A program made the translations under genes and the position numbers. From assembly GCF_030272615.1 (NCBI RefSeq), contig NC_081406.1:146101591-146165590 (forward strand): a stretch of DNA of 64,000 nucleotides. Reading direction: 5' to 3'. The DNA is from Cryptomeria japonica. Its lineage: Eukaryota; Streptophyta; Pinopsida; Cupressales; Cupressaceae. Positions within the stretch are counted from its first letter, which is position 1; every line of letters starts with the position of its first letter. This document shows, in pieces, positions 11,694 to 24,062 of this stretch. The notes beneath the pieces are model-generated. The model was not told the DNA's origin. It ran no database searches and saw only the letters and a program-made list of their open reading frames with translations.

Positions 11694-12473
11694 TGTCTAA
11701 TGCAGGAGCATCCTTGGTTCTTAGCAATCTTACATCAACCCCTCAAAATATTTGCTTTTAGTTTTGTTTAGTTCTATTTTTCACTCCAAATCCCTTTGAG
11801 TTGCTCATTTTCTTATGAAGCTAGATTTAGCTTGTAGAAATGTTCTTGTATGTTGATCTTGGATTTCATCTCATTGGGATCTTTCTAGCAGGATTTCACT
11901 TCTAGATGGTTTGGCAGTTGTCAATTTCGGACCAGTTTGAACCTTAAAGGCTAGATTGTGTTTCTTTATCTTATGAAGAATTTCCTTGACTTCCAAAGCC
12001 AATTGGCACTTCATACAATGTTCCCATATGCTTGTCTGATGTTCCTTTTGGTATTCATTTCATTTGAGTTCTTTTTGGAGGATTTTTTTCTTGCTTAGGG
12101 CCGGCCTATTTGCACGTTACACTTTCCCACCTTTGGGATTGTAATCCTTCTTTGGCCAACTTGGATGTGTTCCAGATGCTATTTATTGTTATAGTAGATC
12201 CTATATGGGAGTTAGGGGGCAGTAGATGATGATCAGATAGATATAGATCAAATCTAAACATCTCTTTGGTTCCGGATTGAATGTGTATTTTGAATCAGGC
12301 ATGTTAGCCTACTTGAAGCCCACATGTTGTCAGATACTTGTATTTCAATTCATGATATAATTGAAATCCGATTTGGCATTCTCTCTATTTTGTGTTATTG
12401 TTTCCATTGTGCTAATATTGCTGCACAGTGTGGATAGTTCTCCTTTGAGGACCCTCCTATCATGGCTACATCA
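11694..12473 (+). repeat. Element E 3' LTR
   Basis: About 780 bp runs from TGTCTAATGCAGG to GGCTACATCA. The last 570 bp match the 5' copy at 6531-7099. The right edge is firm. The left edge is the first plausible TG after the chromodomain and is approximate, because no clean polypurine tract is visible; AAAGTGAGGGG at 11660 is the best candidate. Confidence 0.75.
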
Positions 12474-13302
12474 TATCTAGATGTGTTCATCGTCTTATCT
12501 ATACTTCTTACCTAATCACTAACAATGTATCCAAACAATGCAAACTCAGTCGCTACTATATAAAAAATACCATATCCCTCAGCACCATTAACATACCTCA
12601 AGATTTATTTAGCTCCTTGCCAATGTGTCCCCTTTGGTGTCTCCATAGATCTATAAATCAAGCTTACTGCATGCATTATATCAATCCTAGTTAATGATAC
12701 ATACATCAAACCTCCAAACATACTTTTGTATAGAGTTGGATTTAATTTGGTACTGCAATTTATTTTCTTAATTTTAAACACGTGGCTATTAGTTTTGATG
12801 CAAGATTGTTATTCTACATTATAAATCTCTTCAAAAAAAAAATTCTATACTTTTCTTGAGAAATAAAAAAGTCATGATCCATTTGTTTTACCTCTATGCA
12901 TAGGAATGAATTTAGTAGATCTAAGTTTGGTATTTCTAAACCTTTTTTCATGGCTTCTTTGTAATTTCAAATGAAGAATTAATTCCTTTTAAAATTAAAT
13001 CATATACATATAAGAAAACAATTAAAATCTTACCATAACTTTCATTCATGTAGAGAGTGAGCTTACCATCAATTTTTTTAAATCAATTACTCAACAAAAA
13101 TTAGTCTATTCTATTTTACTATTCTTGAGGTTCTTGTTTAAGCTCAGAAAGAAATTTATTCAATGTATATGCTCTTTTATTTCTTGTACTTAAACCTCAT
13201 ACTAAGATGTCTATTAATGTACATTTCTTTCTTAAGCGTTCCATTCAAGAAGGAAAAATTTATGTCTATTTGATATATTTTTCACTTGTGCTTGGTTATT
13301 TT
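12474..13302 (-). pseudogene. Decayed Ty1/copia pol fragment, minus strand
   Basis: On the minus strand, 12790-12500 reads as copia RNase H: a GGLMYVSL-like start, then GTHWQGAK and ILRYVNG, close to the usual HWEAVKWILRYLKG. Minus 13300-13215 reads KIYQIDINFSFLNG, the RT signature usually written YQMDVKSAFLNG. The stretch between is heavily decayed. The fragment butts directly against the LTR of element E on its left and is cut on its right by a retroposon end. Confidence 0.65.
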
Positions 13303-14000
13303 TTATTATGTTAAGTTGGGAAGGGCCCCAACCCATACACTTTAGCACTTAAAACACCTAGTCAAAAAAATAGGGCTTGGAGAGAAAACCCATTATAATC
13401 AAAGAGTTTATCCAAAATAATGCAACAAAATATAATCATAATAGTCTAGAGTGTCTAGAGAGTAGCAAAAAAGAGCAACAAAGCATCTGGAACTAATAAT
13501 AGCCAAAGAAACCACATGGGCACTAAAATAGATAGTCCCAACTATCTAGAATGTTCTTTAATTCCTACTCCCAATAGAGAAGGTTTATATTCTTCTTTTC
13601 CTTTGTCCTTCCATTGTCCATCATAAAATGACTCTTTCTTTTCATCTTCATCTCAATCTTGTTAGCAATTGTCATAACCTACATAACATATTTTTGCATC
13701 AGGTAATGGTTTATCTTTATCAAGTTTTGAATACCACCATCCAACTTCCTTATCCATTCGTTGTGCTTCGTTGTTGTTTTTAAGACCACTCACATATTTT
13801 CCATCCTTGTAATTATAATATATGTATCATCATAATCTCTTCTAGGCTCTCATTTGTATCCCTTAACTATCATTCCTTCTTTATGTCTTTCATTCTTCCT
13901 TCAACATTTCTCTTGGTCTTACAAACCTAATTCACTCTTCGTATGTATGTAAATGAGATCCTAGCATATGGATGAAAACTAGGATCTTAAATATCCATAG
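13303..14000 (-). mobile_element. Antisense retroposon 3' end (LINE/SINE-like)
   Basis: Read on the minus strand, the sequence ends GGGTTGGGGCCCTTCCCAAC followed by a TAATAAAAAA-type tail at about 13300. This matches the 3' end of the block at 15881-17641 in both layout and hairpin. The 5' limit is not visible and 14000 is arbitrary. No reverse transcriptase was recognised, so it may be a truncated or non-autonomous copy. It appears to have inserted into the antisense copia RT fragment. Confidence 0.45.
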
Positions 14001-15302
14001 CATAACATTGGAAAAAAAAAAGGTTTAGCTAACGTCCTAATAGGAGAGCTAAGCAATTGGGTTTATGTTCCTTTGTTGCAATGGATTTGATATTGTGAAG
14101 AGTTTGTGAATGAACTAGGTTGAAAGATAGAAACTGATTAATTTCAGTAATAAAAGTAAATTATAGAACAAAATACCAGCATAGTAAGCCATATCTATAA
14201 GGATGACATAGAAAGGAACTTGGATATACAAATTGGAGCTTAAAATTCAAGACTAGTGCATTGGGCACCCCAGTCTCAAGGGTGTCCAAACTAACATAAT
14301 AGAGAAAAAATGTAGTCATGAGGTTTTGTAGGTTTCTCTCCAAAAAATATAGCCAAAAATTATGAAACATGTGTGTTGGACATCCTAGTCCTTGTGTTTC
14401 TACCTATTCAAAATCGAGGAATCTCTACATAGTCTACTCTACACTTTTGTAACACTCTCTATTGTAGGATTTGAATATAGACACATGTAAACATGGAAGA
14501 ATGGTTGTTCTATATAGGGGCTTGCCTAATAAAACCCCATGTTGGTGTTCCCACCTCCACAATATCTATGATAGATGTAAAAAGAGAGATTATCATTACA
14601 AGGACAATAATAGAAATATTGAAATAACAAGATTATACCTTAGGTATGAAATCCTCTCATGGATTTTTACGTAAAGGCACCAAGTAATGCAATTCTCTAT
14701 AGACAAGTCCTACTTGTGTTGATACAATAAAATGATTAAAAAACATAATCAATATGAAATCAGAATTAAATGTAGTCTTTCATAATTTGATGCTTCTTGA
14801 ATGCTCTTGATTAAATTGAATTGGAGAATGATTGCCCTTGAAAATTAACTTTATGAATGATAGAATATTTAATTTATATAGGGATCAAAAATTATTTTGA
14901 TAAAAAGATAACTTAAAATAGTAAAGTACAAAAATCAAGCCCAAAATTCAAAATCTGAAGGCCAACACTTGTATTGACTATAATTTCAAGAAATTTTAGC
15001 AAGATTCTGGAGTTGGGCGCCTTAGTCCCACAAAAATAGGGCCTCAAAAAGGGTTTGATGTGTGTTGAGGTTTTTGATATTAGATTTGGTTCTAATTTAA
15101 GTATTTGATAATAATTAATTTGTAGGATCAATAACTTAGTTATAGGGTAGGATAAGGACCAAATAGGCTTAAAATGATTTTGAAAAAATCACACTACAGT
15201 GGGGGCACAAATAGAGTATGAAATTGTAAAGGGATATAGTTTATTACACTACATTTAGCCCCCACTTTAGTGAGAGTATGAACTTATGCACATATTCATA
15301 AT

Positions 15303-15346
<44 letters not shown>

Positions 15347-15880
15347 AGTTGCTAGCAAGACATACTAGGGATATGATGACATTAAGGTGAGGGATGCATA
15401 AGGTCCCAAGATTAGGATTGTATCAATCAAGACAAAAGCATCCAAATAAAGATACACATGTATAAAGAAAACAGCTAAAGAAAACAAAGGTTCCAAGTCA
15501 ACTAGGTAAAGATACCTTGATGCAAAGGTTATCTCAACCATTAATATCAACCTCAAAATGTTATTGCAAAAGAACCAATGGACATCAAGAAAGAGACAAG
15601 AGAAAATACCATTAAGAAGAGAGGAGGATCTCTTTTTCAACAAATAAAAAGTTGTGTTATGCTATGGGTCCATAGAAAATTCATGAATTCAATTAGCTAA
15701 CAAGTTGTGTTATGTCAAGGCTGATTCATGCATTGCAACCAAAAAAAACACTAGCAAGCTACATTATAGTAGGAGACCAATGCCTCAAAAAGAGTAAAAC
15801 AATATAAGAATGTAATTACTCAAATTTATTTTTACCTATAACTATATTAGATTCCATTCATTAAATCATGTTTAACATTA
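14001..15880. other. Non-coding stretch, nothing recognised except a GA repeat
   Basis: AT-rich DNA with only short random ORFs. Three related words with TTGG-C-CC--AGTC lie at about 14257, 14375 and 15013 and may be traces of an old repeat. No domain, RNA gene or LTR boundary could be supported. Confidence 0.5.
15308..15346. repeat. (GA)n microsatellite
   Basis: An uninterrupted GA dinucleotide run of about 19 units. Nothing next to it suggests a gene promoter. Confidence 0.95.
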
Positions 15881-17641
15881 ATTTAATCATATATTATTAT
15901 ATGATGAGCAGGAACAGGTGAGAGAGAAGGAACGACCGAGCTAGGGTCTCAGCAGGCGATGACTCTAGTAAAGGGGAGGAGGATAGAGACATAGATGGAT
16001 TTGGAGAGGGCCTTTTCTCTTTGGCCTCTGCTTGATTTTCCCCTTGTATGATTTGGAGTGGATTTGGAAGCAGTGTTGGGAGGGCTAGGGCTAGTTGTCG
16101 AGGGGAGTGGGGTTCTGTTGTGCGTGTTGGAGCTAAGATTGTTGGCGATGTTGAGTACATTGTTGGTTTTTTTTGCCATTCTATTTTCTCCTTCTTGCTT
16201 TTTGGGTGCTGGAAGAAAGGATTTGCATGGTCTTGGGTATGCATCGGTGGGCTTTCAGGATTCTTTGGCTCTGGAAGTGATTTGGCTGCCTTGTCTTGGT
16301 GGTTTAGCTCAAGATCTGAGTTAGGCTAGCCCCTATTGTTTCCAATTTTGTTGGTGACTCCCCACAATGCTTTGTAGATCTGGAGATAAATGGCCCAACC
16401 TTCTGGGTGTGGGATTCTCATTTTCTTTGGTGGGGCTATGGTGATTTATGCTTTACTTATATTGTATGGGGCCTTCATTCATTGTGAATGGGATGGCTTC
16501 ATTTGGTTTTTAGTTGTGGCCTATGTGCTAGTTTTGTGTGATGGATTTCCTATGTGGACCCTCTATTCTTTCCTGGTTTTTTCTTTGGTGAGGGTTTCTC
16601 CTGCCTCTCTTGGTATGAGTTTGGAGTCTCCTATTGAGGTGGAGACATATTTTGTTGGAGGAGATGGTTGTTCTAGTTCTGAGGCTTTGTTGTTGGGCAG
16701 CGGTTGCTCTGGAGTGGGGTATAATTTGATTTGTCTTCTCTTCTTGTAGGACCCTCTCTCTTTTCCCCCTATTGAGGTGGGGTTGACTCTTTAGAGGAGG
16801 AGATGGTTATTTTCCTATGAGGGGATCATTTTGTTGGTGTGGACCTTCTTTTCTCTCCTTGCATGTTCTTTTGTGAGGGTTTCCTTTGCTCCTCTCTCCT
16901 ATGGAGGTGGAGAGGAAGCATGGAGTTTGGGTCAAGAGTGGGTTGTATGGGCAGCTAGTTTTCTCTCCTACTTGTGCTATTGAGGTGGAGAGAAGGTGTG
17001 TGGGAGTATTTTAGTTGTTGTTGTTGTTGTTTGTGTTGTTGGTTGGGGGAGCCTGTCAAATCCCTCATGGAATTCTTTTCTTGGGTTGTGGGATCTTTCT
17101 AAAACCCATACTTAAGGTTGAGGGAGCTTGGAAAACCCTATGTTTTCTATTTCTTTCAAGGATAGGCTAGATGCTATCAGTTTTCAAGGGCATAGTTTGG
17201 CAAATCTGTGGTTTTGGTTAGGATTTGGATTTATGGTGTTTTGTGGCCTGAAGATTTTGTTATAGGTTAAGAGAGCTTGGGAAAACCCTTCATGTTGGTT
17301 GAGGGTACCTGAAAAACCCTTGTTCTTTATTTTTTGAGGTCTATGGTTTGTTGACTTAGATCCTCTACTTGGGCCAACCTATTTTGTAATGTTGTTTCCT
17401 AGATCTTTGGCTGGTGGTTGACTGGTTGTGGCTGCTTTGTTTATTGTATATTCTTTGTCCAGTTTGGGGGTAGAGGGATTTGGGTGTCTATAAGTCTAGA
17501 AGGTTTCAGGTCCTTTCTAAAACCTGTGGTTTGCTGCCAAGTAGTCTAGTCCATTTTTAGATGGCAACTCTTTGATTGTAAGGGTTTTGGGGCCCCTTCA
17601 AAACCTTTTTTATCGTAATAAAAAACATTCATTTAATCATA
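15881..17641 (+). mobile_element. Candidate non-LTR retroposon with 11-bp flanking repeat
   Basis: ATTTAATCATA occurs at 15881-15891 and again at 17631-17641. The ~1.74 kb between is markedly richer in G and T than its surroundings, with an abrupt change on each side. It begins with a G-rich segment (AGCAGGAACAGGTGAGAGAG) and ends with GGTTTTGGGGCCCCTTCAAA..., then TAATAAAAAAC. A target duplication of this length and an A-rich 3' tail fit target-primed retroposition. The longest ORF (16390-16749, 119 codons) shows no known domain. It could also be a captured gene transcript; no RT is seen. Confidence 0.5.
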
Positions 17642-19392
17642 ACACTTGCTATAGAAGTATCAATAGATCCATATTGAAAACATAATAATCATCCTTGTTT
17701 AATCTAGTATAAGATTATCCACTAAATTAAGGAAGTTTTAATATGAATTTATTATGTATGCAATAGCCATTCACCACTAGGTTTGACTAAGATGAAATTC
17801 ATCCCCTAAATTAAAAGGACAATCAAGGCTAATGTTGTAATTTAACATACAACCACTAACCATAAAAAATCTCCATCTTCTAAGACAATAATTCAATTTC
17901 ACATGTTTATTCAGAACTTAATTTTCCCCATTTTAAAATGATATCATTTATATCTATTATAGCAATATAATCTAGGCTCTTATTTGGTAGTTAATTTCAA
18001 GTATGTTTATTACATATACATACATAAATACATACATACAACTAATAATAATTCAAGTTTATTATTGTTAAATTTAACAAGACAAAATCATCCATATGCA
18101 TATTTCTTATATAATAAGAATTTTAATTTCTTATTTTATATCTGTTTTACTTTTAATTCATAGAATTTCTTTTTTAAAAACATGACATTGTCAAAGTTAA
18201 TTTTAAAATTAAAAAAACATTTATTATTTGTTTGTGGGGGGACATCACCCCACCCCTCACCTCTGTACTGTTGTAGTTTGTTTGCAGGCCTTCGTACCTA
18301 ACTCTGTAGACACCGCCTCCATACCTAGCCTCCACTCCACCAGGGACCACTGCTCCACACCAACCTGGCCTTCACTCCAACTGGGACCACCACTACCACT
18401 CGACCGTTGTTGCTGGTTCCTCCTGCTGGCATCAAACTTTTCCATGCAGCCTCCGCCTATCTACGATAATGCCCCATGGTGTTCTTTTATTCACCAATCT
18501 TTATATAGTTAGGTCATGTCAGAGTATATTTGGTAGCCTAGTCACACTCCACGCAAGAAGGCATGTGAGCACCACATCACTGTATGATTGCACAGTAGAC
18601 AACACAGTTAGCAGGTCACACCTATGCCATGTTAGTGTACAACCACCATGTCATCTGCATAGTCAACAGGTCATGTTAGTATACGATCTCCATGTCATCT
18701 ACCCAATCAATAGGCCACATCGGTGCCATGTCAACGTATGACTACCATGTCATCTTCCCAGTTAGCCTGCCACATCAGATTTCATATTGTATGGATGAAC
18801 AATCAACATGTACAGTCAGTGCCATGTCATCATCCATACAGTTAGCAAGAGGGGTGTGACGGTCATACGACCGTCAATTTTAACACACCAAATTGCTGAT
18901 GTCAACACTGCATCATTACTTTTTGAAAAATTTAGACCCGCTCTCCATCCGAGTTTTTGAATTTGCAGTCCAATTTTGAAAGCTCATAACTCAATCATTT
19001 TGAGGCCTTTTTTAGTGCAATATTTTTTTATTTGGGCTAATTTTTCATGCTGTCCATAGTGGTATGGTTATTTTTTGATTTTGGTGGACATATTTTCTAG
19101 AATTTCCAATTTCTCACAACTGTACCTATCCAGTCCTCAATTTTTCAACTTCAAAGGCTTTGTTTGAGCTCATACGACCTCCTTTTCAAGTGCTATTTTT
19201 TTGAATGTGCATAATTTTTCGTCTACTTTCATGTGGTGCTATCAGTTTTTCACCAAACTGGGTAAAAATTGTACTTTCAAAAAATGGTCTTTTTTGGCCT
19301 ACTTGGTACTTGTAATTTGCTTGGGTCTTAGTTTAGATCTCTTGCATTATTACTTTGAGTCTCTCTTATGGCCTATTTGAGGGATTCTCAAG
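17642..19392. other. Non-coding stretch left of element G
   Basis: No coding domain recognised. It includes a GC-richer patch near 18230-18480 (pyrimidine-rich, short ORFs only), a degenerate tandem repeat (18590-18780), and two loosely similar blocks starting AGCTCATA near 18980 and 19166. The last part may be the remains of the leader of element G. Confidence 0.45.
18590..18780. repeat. Degenerate ~50-bp tandem repeat
   Basis: The words CCATGTCATCT, GTCA/GCCA-ACAGGTCA/GCCACATC and TATGACTACC recur about every 50-55 bp, at about 18647, 18690 and 18745. Unit copies differ considerably. It looks like an old minisatellite. Confidence 0.5.
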
Positions 19393-19760
19393 TCTTCAAA
19401 GTCCAAGGCTTTGGTGGCTAATCAAGGGAATCAAGGGAATCAAGGCAAAGGTTCCAATAAGAAGCAGAAGCAATCTAAGTCAAAGCCATAGCAGGAAAAA
19501 GGAGAATCATCCTCCCCATCACAAGGTGATTCTTCATCCTCTTCCAAGAAGGGGAATACACCCAAGAAGGAGAAACCAACTTGTGCTTATTGCAAGAAGT
19601 ATGGTCATGATGAGAATCATTGCCACACTAAGCAGGTTGATAAGTTGACAAATCTCCTTAAGAAGAACAACATCAATTTACCATTCGCTTACAATAAAAA
19701 GGAATCATCTCCTTTCACTCCCATGTAGTCCAAGAGAAAAGGGAAAGTATTTGTGGCTAA
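19393..19760 (+). pseudogene. gag: Element G Gag C-terminal part with zinc knuckle
   Basis: A Lys/Ser/Gln-rich linker leads into CAYCKKYGHDENHC (19582-19623), a complete C-X2-C-X4-H-X4-C knuckle that binds nucleic acid in Gag. In-frame stops lie upstream and downstream of it. The capsid part that should precede it is missing. Confidence 0.8.
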
Positions 19761-20900
19761 AGCAGGTTCTTCACAATAGTGGATACTTGACTCAAGTGCC
19801 TTTTGTCACATGGGTTCTACAAAGGAGCAGTTTTATTCATTGGAGCCATCTAAGGTACCTCACATTTACATAGGTGATGATACACAAGTTGAGGTACAAG
19901 GGAAATGTTCAATTATCATGGATGAAGGAACATTTAAGAATGTTTTTTTATGTTCCTAACTTGACCACGAACCTTCTCTCTATCTACCAAATCACTCACT
20001 ATGGGAATGGGAAAAAAGTTGAGTTCACACCTAATTCAATTGTGGTCAAATAACTTGATAATGATGCCTTGGTAGCAGTGGGACAAGTCAATCACAATTC
20101 ATGATTTTATTCATTCTCCCACTTTGTGCCAAGATATGCTTCTATGGCCTTTCTTACTCATTCAAATTCAGAAAGTAAGCTATGGCATGAGCAGTTTGGT
20201 CACCTCAACGACCACTATCTTCAATAGTTGAGCACTAAAGACATGGTCACAAGTCTACCTCAAATCAGTTTTTTAGAGGGTGTATGTTCAGGGTGTTCCA
20301 TGGGAAAGAATCTTGAAGAGAAGTTTGATAAGGGGAAATATTGGAGAGCTTTTGAATTTCTTCAACTTATTCACAATGATGTTGTCGGTTCATTTCCATC
20401 ACCTTCATTTGGGAAGGCCTGCTATGTTGTCACCTTCATTGATGACTACTCCCACTTCACTTGGGTCTACTTTCTTGTTCACAAGAGTGAAGTGTTTGAC
20501 AAATTTATAGCCTTCAAGGCTCATGTGGAGAAGAAATCCGAGAAAGTGGTCAAGATCCTTCGTACAGATAAAGGAAGGGAATATGTGAATGATAGACTTA
20601 AGGAGTATTGTACACTTGAGGGTATTGATCTTCAACATTCAGTTGCCTGCACTCCACAATAGAATGGAGTTGCAAAAAGGAAGAATAGAACTCTCAAAGA
20701 AATGGCTAGCTGTATGATATATGCATGTTCTCTTGATCCTGCCTTTTGGGAAGAGGCTATCAGTTGTGCCACACACATCCAAAATCGAGGTCCTCACAAA
20801 CCTTTAAAGGCTATCACTCCTTTTGAGGCTTGAGTTTGTAGGAAACTAGTTGTGAGACATTTCGGAGTCTTTGGGTGTCCAACATGGGCTTGCATTTCTC
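19761..20900 (+). pseudogene. pol: Element G protease and integrase
   Basis: The protease keeps WILDSSAFCHM (about 19780), where the usual Gly of D-S/T-G reads Ser. After a frameshifted stretch the integrase shows a zinc-domain start (WHEQFGHL, 20181), C-X2-C in VCSGCSMGK, the first core Asp in IHNDVVGSF, FIDDYSHFTWVYF, and the second Asp in RTDKGREY (about 20565). The third acidic region is PQ-stop-NGVAKRKN (20656). One long piece (20228-20662, 144 codons) is open. Confidence 0.85.
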
Positions 20901-20917
20901 TATAGAAACACAAGGCA

Positions 20918-22382
20918 TTGGAACCTCATAGTAGGCCTTGGATTTTTGTTGGATATCCCGAGGGTGTTAAGGCATATCGATTGATGGATCTAGAGACACA
21001 TGAGGTGTTTATTGAGAGGAGTGTTCACTTTAAGGAAAGCTCTCCTATCTTAGCCCCACTTCCTCCTCCACCTTTCTCCATTATGGATAGTGATGAGAGT
21101 GATTTAGATGATGAGACTCCTTCAACTCTGACTCGTAGGGTTACACCTCTACAAGGTCCACTTGTAGTTGACACGCCTCATCCTCCACCTCCACTTAGAC
21201 CTTGTTGGGCTCGATAGACACTTGAGTTAGTGGGTTCTCTTGTTCGGGATCCTTAGATACATGGAGAACTCGATCACAAAATTAGGAGCTTCCACATGCA
21301 TATATTGATATCACTTCGGATCCACAAACATTTCAGGAAGCATAAGGGTTTCCCGAGTGGGACCAAGCTATGGAAGAAGAGTATAGTTCCTTGATGAGGA
21401 ACAACACTTAGGAGTTAGTCCCTCTCCCTAAGGGGAGAAAGATGGTTCGATGTAAGTGGATCTATGGGACCAAGTTTGCAGTGGATGGTAGTGTGGATAA
21501 GTATAAGGCTTGAATTGTTGTGAAAGGTTTCTCACAGGTTTTAGGTGTTGACTATACTAAGACCTTTGCGCCTGTAGCCAAGATGAACTCTATTTGCTCA
21601 AACACTGTTTATTACTAGAGCTCATGGTTGGGTTGTACATCAGATGGATGTGAAGAGTTCTTTTCTTCATGGGGATCTTGATGAGGAGATTTAAATGTAG
21701 TAGCCGTAGGGTTTCATCTGGGATTATTCATTGGTGTGTCGATTGAGGAAATCTATCCAGGGCCTTAAGAAGGCACCTAGGGCTTGGTATGCCAAGATGG
21801 ATTCATTTCTTCTTTCAATAGGGTTCACTAGGTGTCATTTCGATCTGAATGTTTACATTTTGCAATAGGATGACTCACACTTGATACTTGTGCTCTATAT
21901 TGATGACTTGTTCATTATAGGGAGAACCTCATCCATCATTACCAATGTCAAATCTGCTTTACATGACAGATTTGCTATGGCTAACTTGGGTCTTTTGCAC
22001 TAATTTCTCGAGATAGAGATTTCAGTCACCTTCCAAGTTTACACTTTCATAGCCCAAGTATGCTCTTGATCTTCTTGCACGCTTCCACATGGATGATTGT
22101 AAGCCTGCATCAACTCCCTTTCTTTTAGGAGTTAAGCTTGAGGCTAAGTGTTCCACTCCACTTGTTTATGACACATTGTATCATCAACTTGTGGGTAGTC
22201 TCATCTACTTGACTCACACATGCCCTGACAGTTCATTTGTTGTTGGCATGGTTTCACACTTTATACAGGAACCACATGAGCTTCATTGGAAAGTCACCAA
22301 ACACATCTTACACTACATATCGAGTACACATCATTATGGGATTCAATATGTAGCAAGCACAAGACTTTTCTTGGCTGGTTAC
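20918..22382 (+). pseudogene. pol: Element G RT and first part of RNase H
   Basis: A Pro-rich linker with PPPPF precedes the RT. RT signatures include MEEEYSSLMRNNT (21370), KWIYGTKF, VDYTKTFAPVAKM (21548) and YIDD as active site (about 21898). RNase H-side signatures are GSLIYLTHTCPDSSFVVGMV (22194) and HWKVTKHILHYISSTHHYGI. Frameshifts break the middle of the RT. The frame is cut at 22382 after LFLAGY, where element F begins. Confidence 0.85.
22378..22382. other. Target-site duplication of element F, left copy
   Basis: GTTAC directly precedes the left LTR terminus and is repeated at 30259-30263 directly after the right terminus. A perfect 5-bp duplication at matched LTR edges shows F is one intact insertion. 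Confidence 0.95.
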
Positions 22383-24032
22383 TGATGCAGAGATCTTGTG
22401 CCTAGCTCTCCAATTCACCCTTACTCACCCCAACTCCTCAACTCACCCTTCTACTCAAGCTCCTCCAAGGTAGCTTGTTAGGGTACACTCCTTAGACCTC
22501 CAAGGCCTAAAATATATTGGATTGCCTCCTAGGTATAGCCTCTTGAGGTTTCTTTTTTTTTTTGACCCAAATCTCTTATTTTGAGATGGTCTCCTACTAG
22601 TTTCCCAAAACTCCAGCTAGGCTCCAACTAGGCTCTAAAGACCTCTGCCAAGGATCTTCACTCTAACTATGTTTAAAGTTTGTGGTTATGTTTTTTAGGT
22701 ATTTTCAAGGTCATTTTATTCATTATAAAGTTCTGCACCTTCCTCCCAAGCCCTAGGCTTTCAACTTGCTTCTACCGGTTGCTATTAGGCCTAAATGACT
22801 AGCCTTTTTGGGACTATTTTTTGGTCTTTTCCCCCAAACTTTCCTAACAAACCCTAGATATTTTTACATATTCAGATACCCATTTGGAAGTTAAACAATA
22901 TCACAAATTTTCCCATCTGGGTTTGTTGTACAACTAGGGTAACTCAAAAAGAGCTATTTTTAAGGGGTTTAGGGCTTCTAGGCAGTTTTGGAAGATGTGC
23001 TCCAAACTTTTCACCAGTCAAAATATACAACTAGAAAAATCTTGGATAATTTTGGTACACCCATATACCTTTCCAAAACACTATGGTTTGCTAAGGTATC
23101 AGTTCTCCATGGCTCTGAAAAATGAGCAATCTCTGCTGCCCCCACACACTAGCTACAAGCTTGTGTGTTGTTCATCTCACCCATTCTCCTCCTTGTGGCC
23201 TGAAAAAACACAAAACACCTACTCTAAAAATATTTATAGAGCATACCCAAGCCATCCAATGTATTGCAACTTGTGCCATTCATGGATGCTCAGTTAAAAT
23301 GCATTTTACAATCAAAACCCCAAATTTCAAGGGTTTGTGAGCAACTATTACAAAAATAGTGATAACTTTTGATTCAAAGCACTTCAGACCTTCATATTAT
23401 ACTTTTTGGAAAGGTAAAACAACTTTCTAACTTCCTATGCTACTATGAGCACCATACCAAACCGTACAGGTTATACAAAATCAGAAATTCAAAGCAAAAA
23501 TAGTCTAAATGTGAGAGAAAGCATAGGAAACCCTTGTCAAATAAATTGAATGCAAACCAAAAGTTGATTAACCATGTATTGGAGATTTTTAGAAGGTTTT
23601 ATACACAATTTCAATTTGGTTCCAACCAACTTCCAACACCATTTCCTCATGGACAACTTTTGCCTAAAAATGCAAAAGTTGTCATGACAGTTTTGACAAC
23701 TTTTACCTATTAGTGCAAAAACACATTGCAAGACTCTCAAGGCCATAAAAATCACTCAAATGGCATCCTAAAATGGATTTAAACCATTTCCAAACACTCT
23801 AGAAAGTTTCCAGGCATCCACCTAGTATAAACCAAAAATTGACATTTTGACAACATTTCAGGATAATGATAATTTTGGATCCCGGGCACAACAAAAGTGT
23901 GGACAACCAAACTATGGCTTCAAAAAGAATCATAGAATTTCTTCCACCTTATTAGAACATAAAATAACTTGAAATCAGACAAAAATTCTAAAATGCAAGA
24001 AAAGACAACTTTGAGCTAGGTGCTCTGCACCA
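22383..24032 (-). repeat. Element F 3' LTR (left copy)
   Basis: The 1650-bp copy matches 28619-30258 almost base for base. On the minus strand it runs from TGGTGCAGAGCACC to CTGCATCA. ORFs inside it are present in both copies but show no domain. The long conserved body makes these LTRs large for a chromovirus. Confidence 0.95.
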
Positions 24033-24044
24033 TACTCCCCTAGG
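24033..24044 (-). other. Element F polypurine tract
   Basis: On the minus strand CTAGGGGAGTA lies immediately before the 3' LTR start (TGGTGC). Its position and purine run fit the plus-strand primer. Confidence 0.7.
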
Positions 24045-24062
24045 GCAAGGAACTCAAGTCCC

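Larger units (their letters stand above)
6531..12473 (+). mobile_element. Element E: chromodomain Ty3/gypsy retrotransposon
   Basis: The order is truncated 5' LTR, PBS, gag, protease, RT, RNase H, integrase, chromodomain and a full 3' LTR, which is the Ty3/gypsy layout. The C-terminal chromodomain places it among chromoviruses. The 5' LTR lacks about 220 bp at its start, exactly where element A ends. The frame shifts at least three times: within gag, near 9520 and near 10800. The element is dead. Confidence 0.85.

Noticed and set aside
14471-14674. 67-codon Cys-containing ORF as a zinc-finger gene
   Set aside because: Cys and His spacing fits no known finger and no support lies around it.
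16390-16749. 119-codon ORF as a membrane protein gene
   Set aside because: It is hydrophobic because of G/T-rich base composition, has no recognised domain, and lies inside a retroposon-like block.
18228-18512. Small secreted protein gene
   Set aside because: The ORF is short, without a clear signal peptide, and the region has repeat character.
22995-23340. ORFs at 22995-23340, repeated at 29224-29575, as a conserved gene pair
   Set aside because: They lie within the two LTRs of element F and are repeated because the LTRs are. No domain is present.
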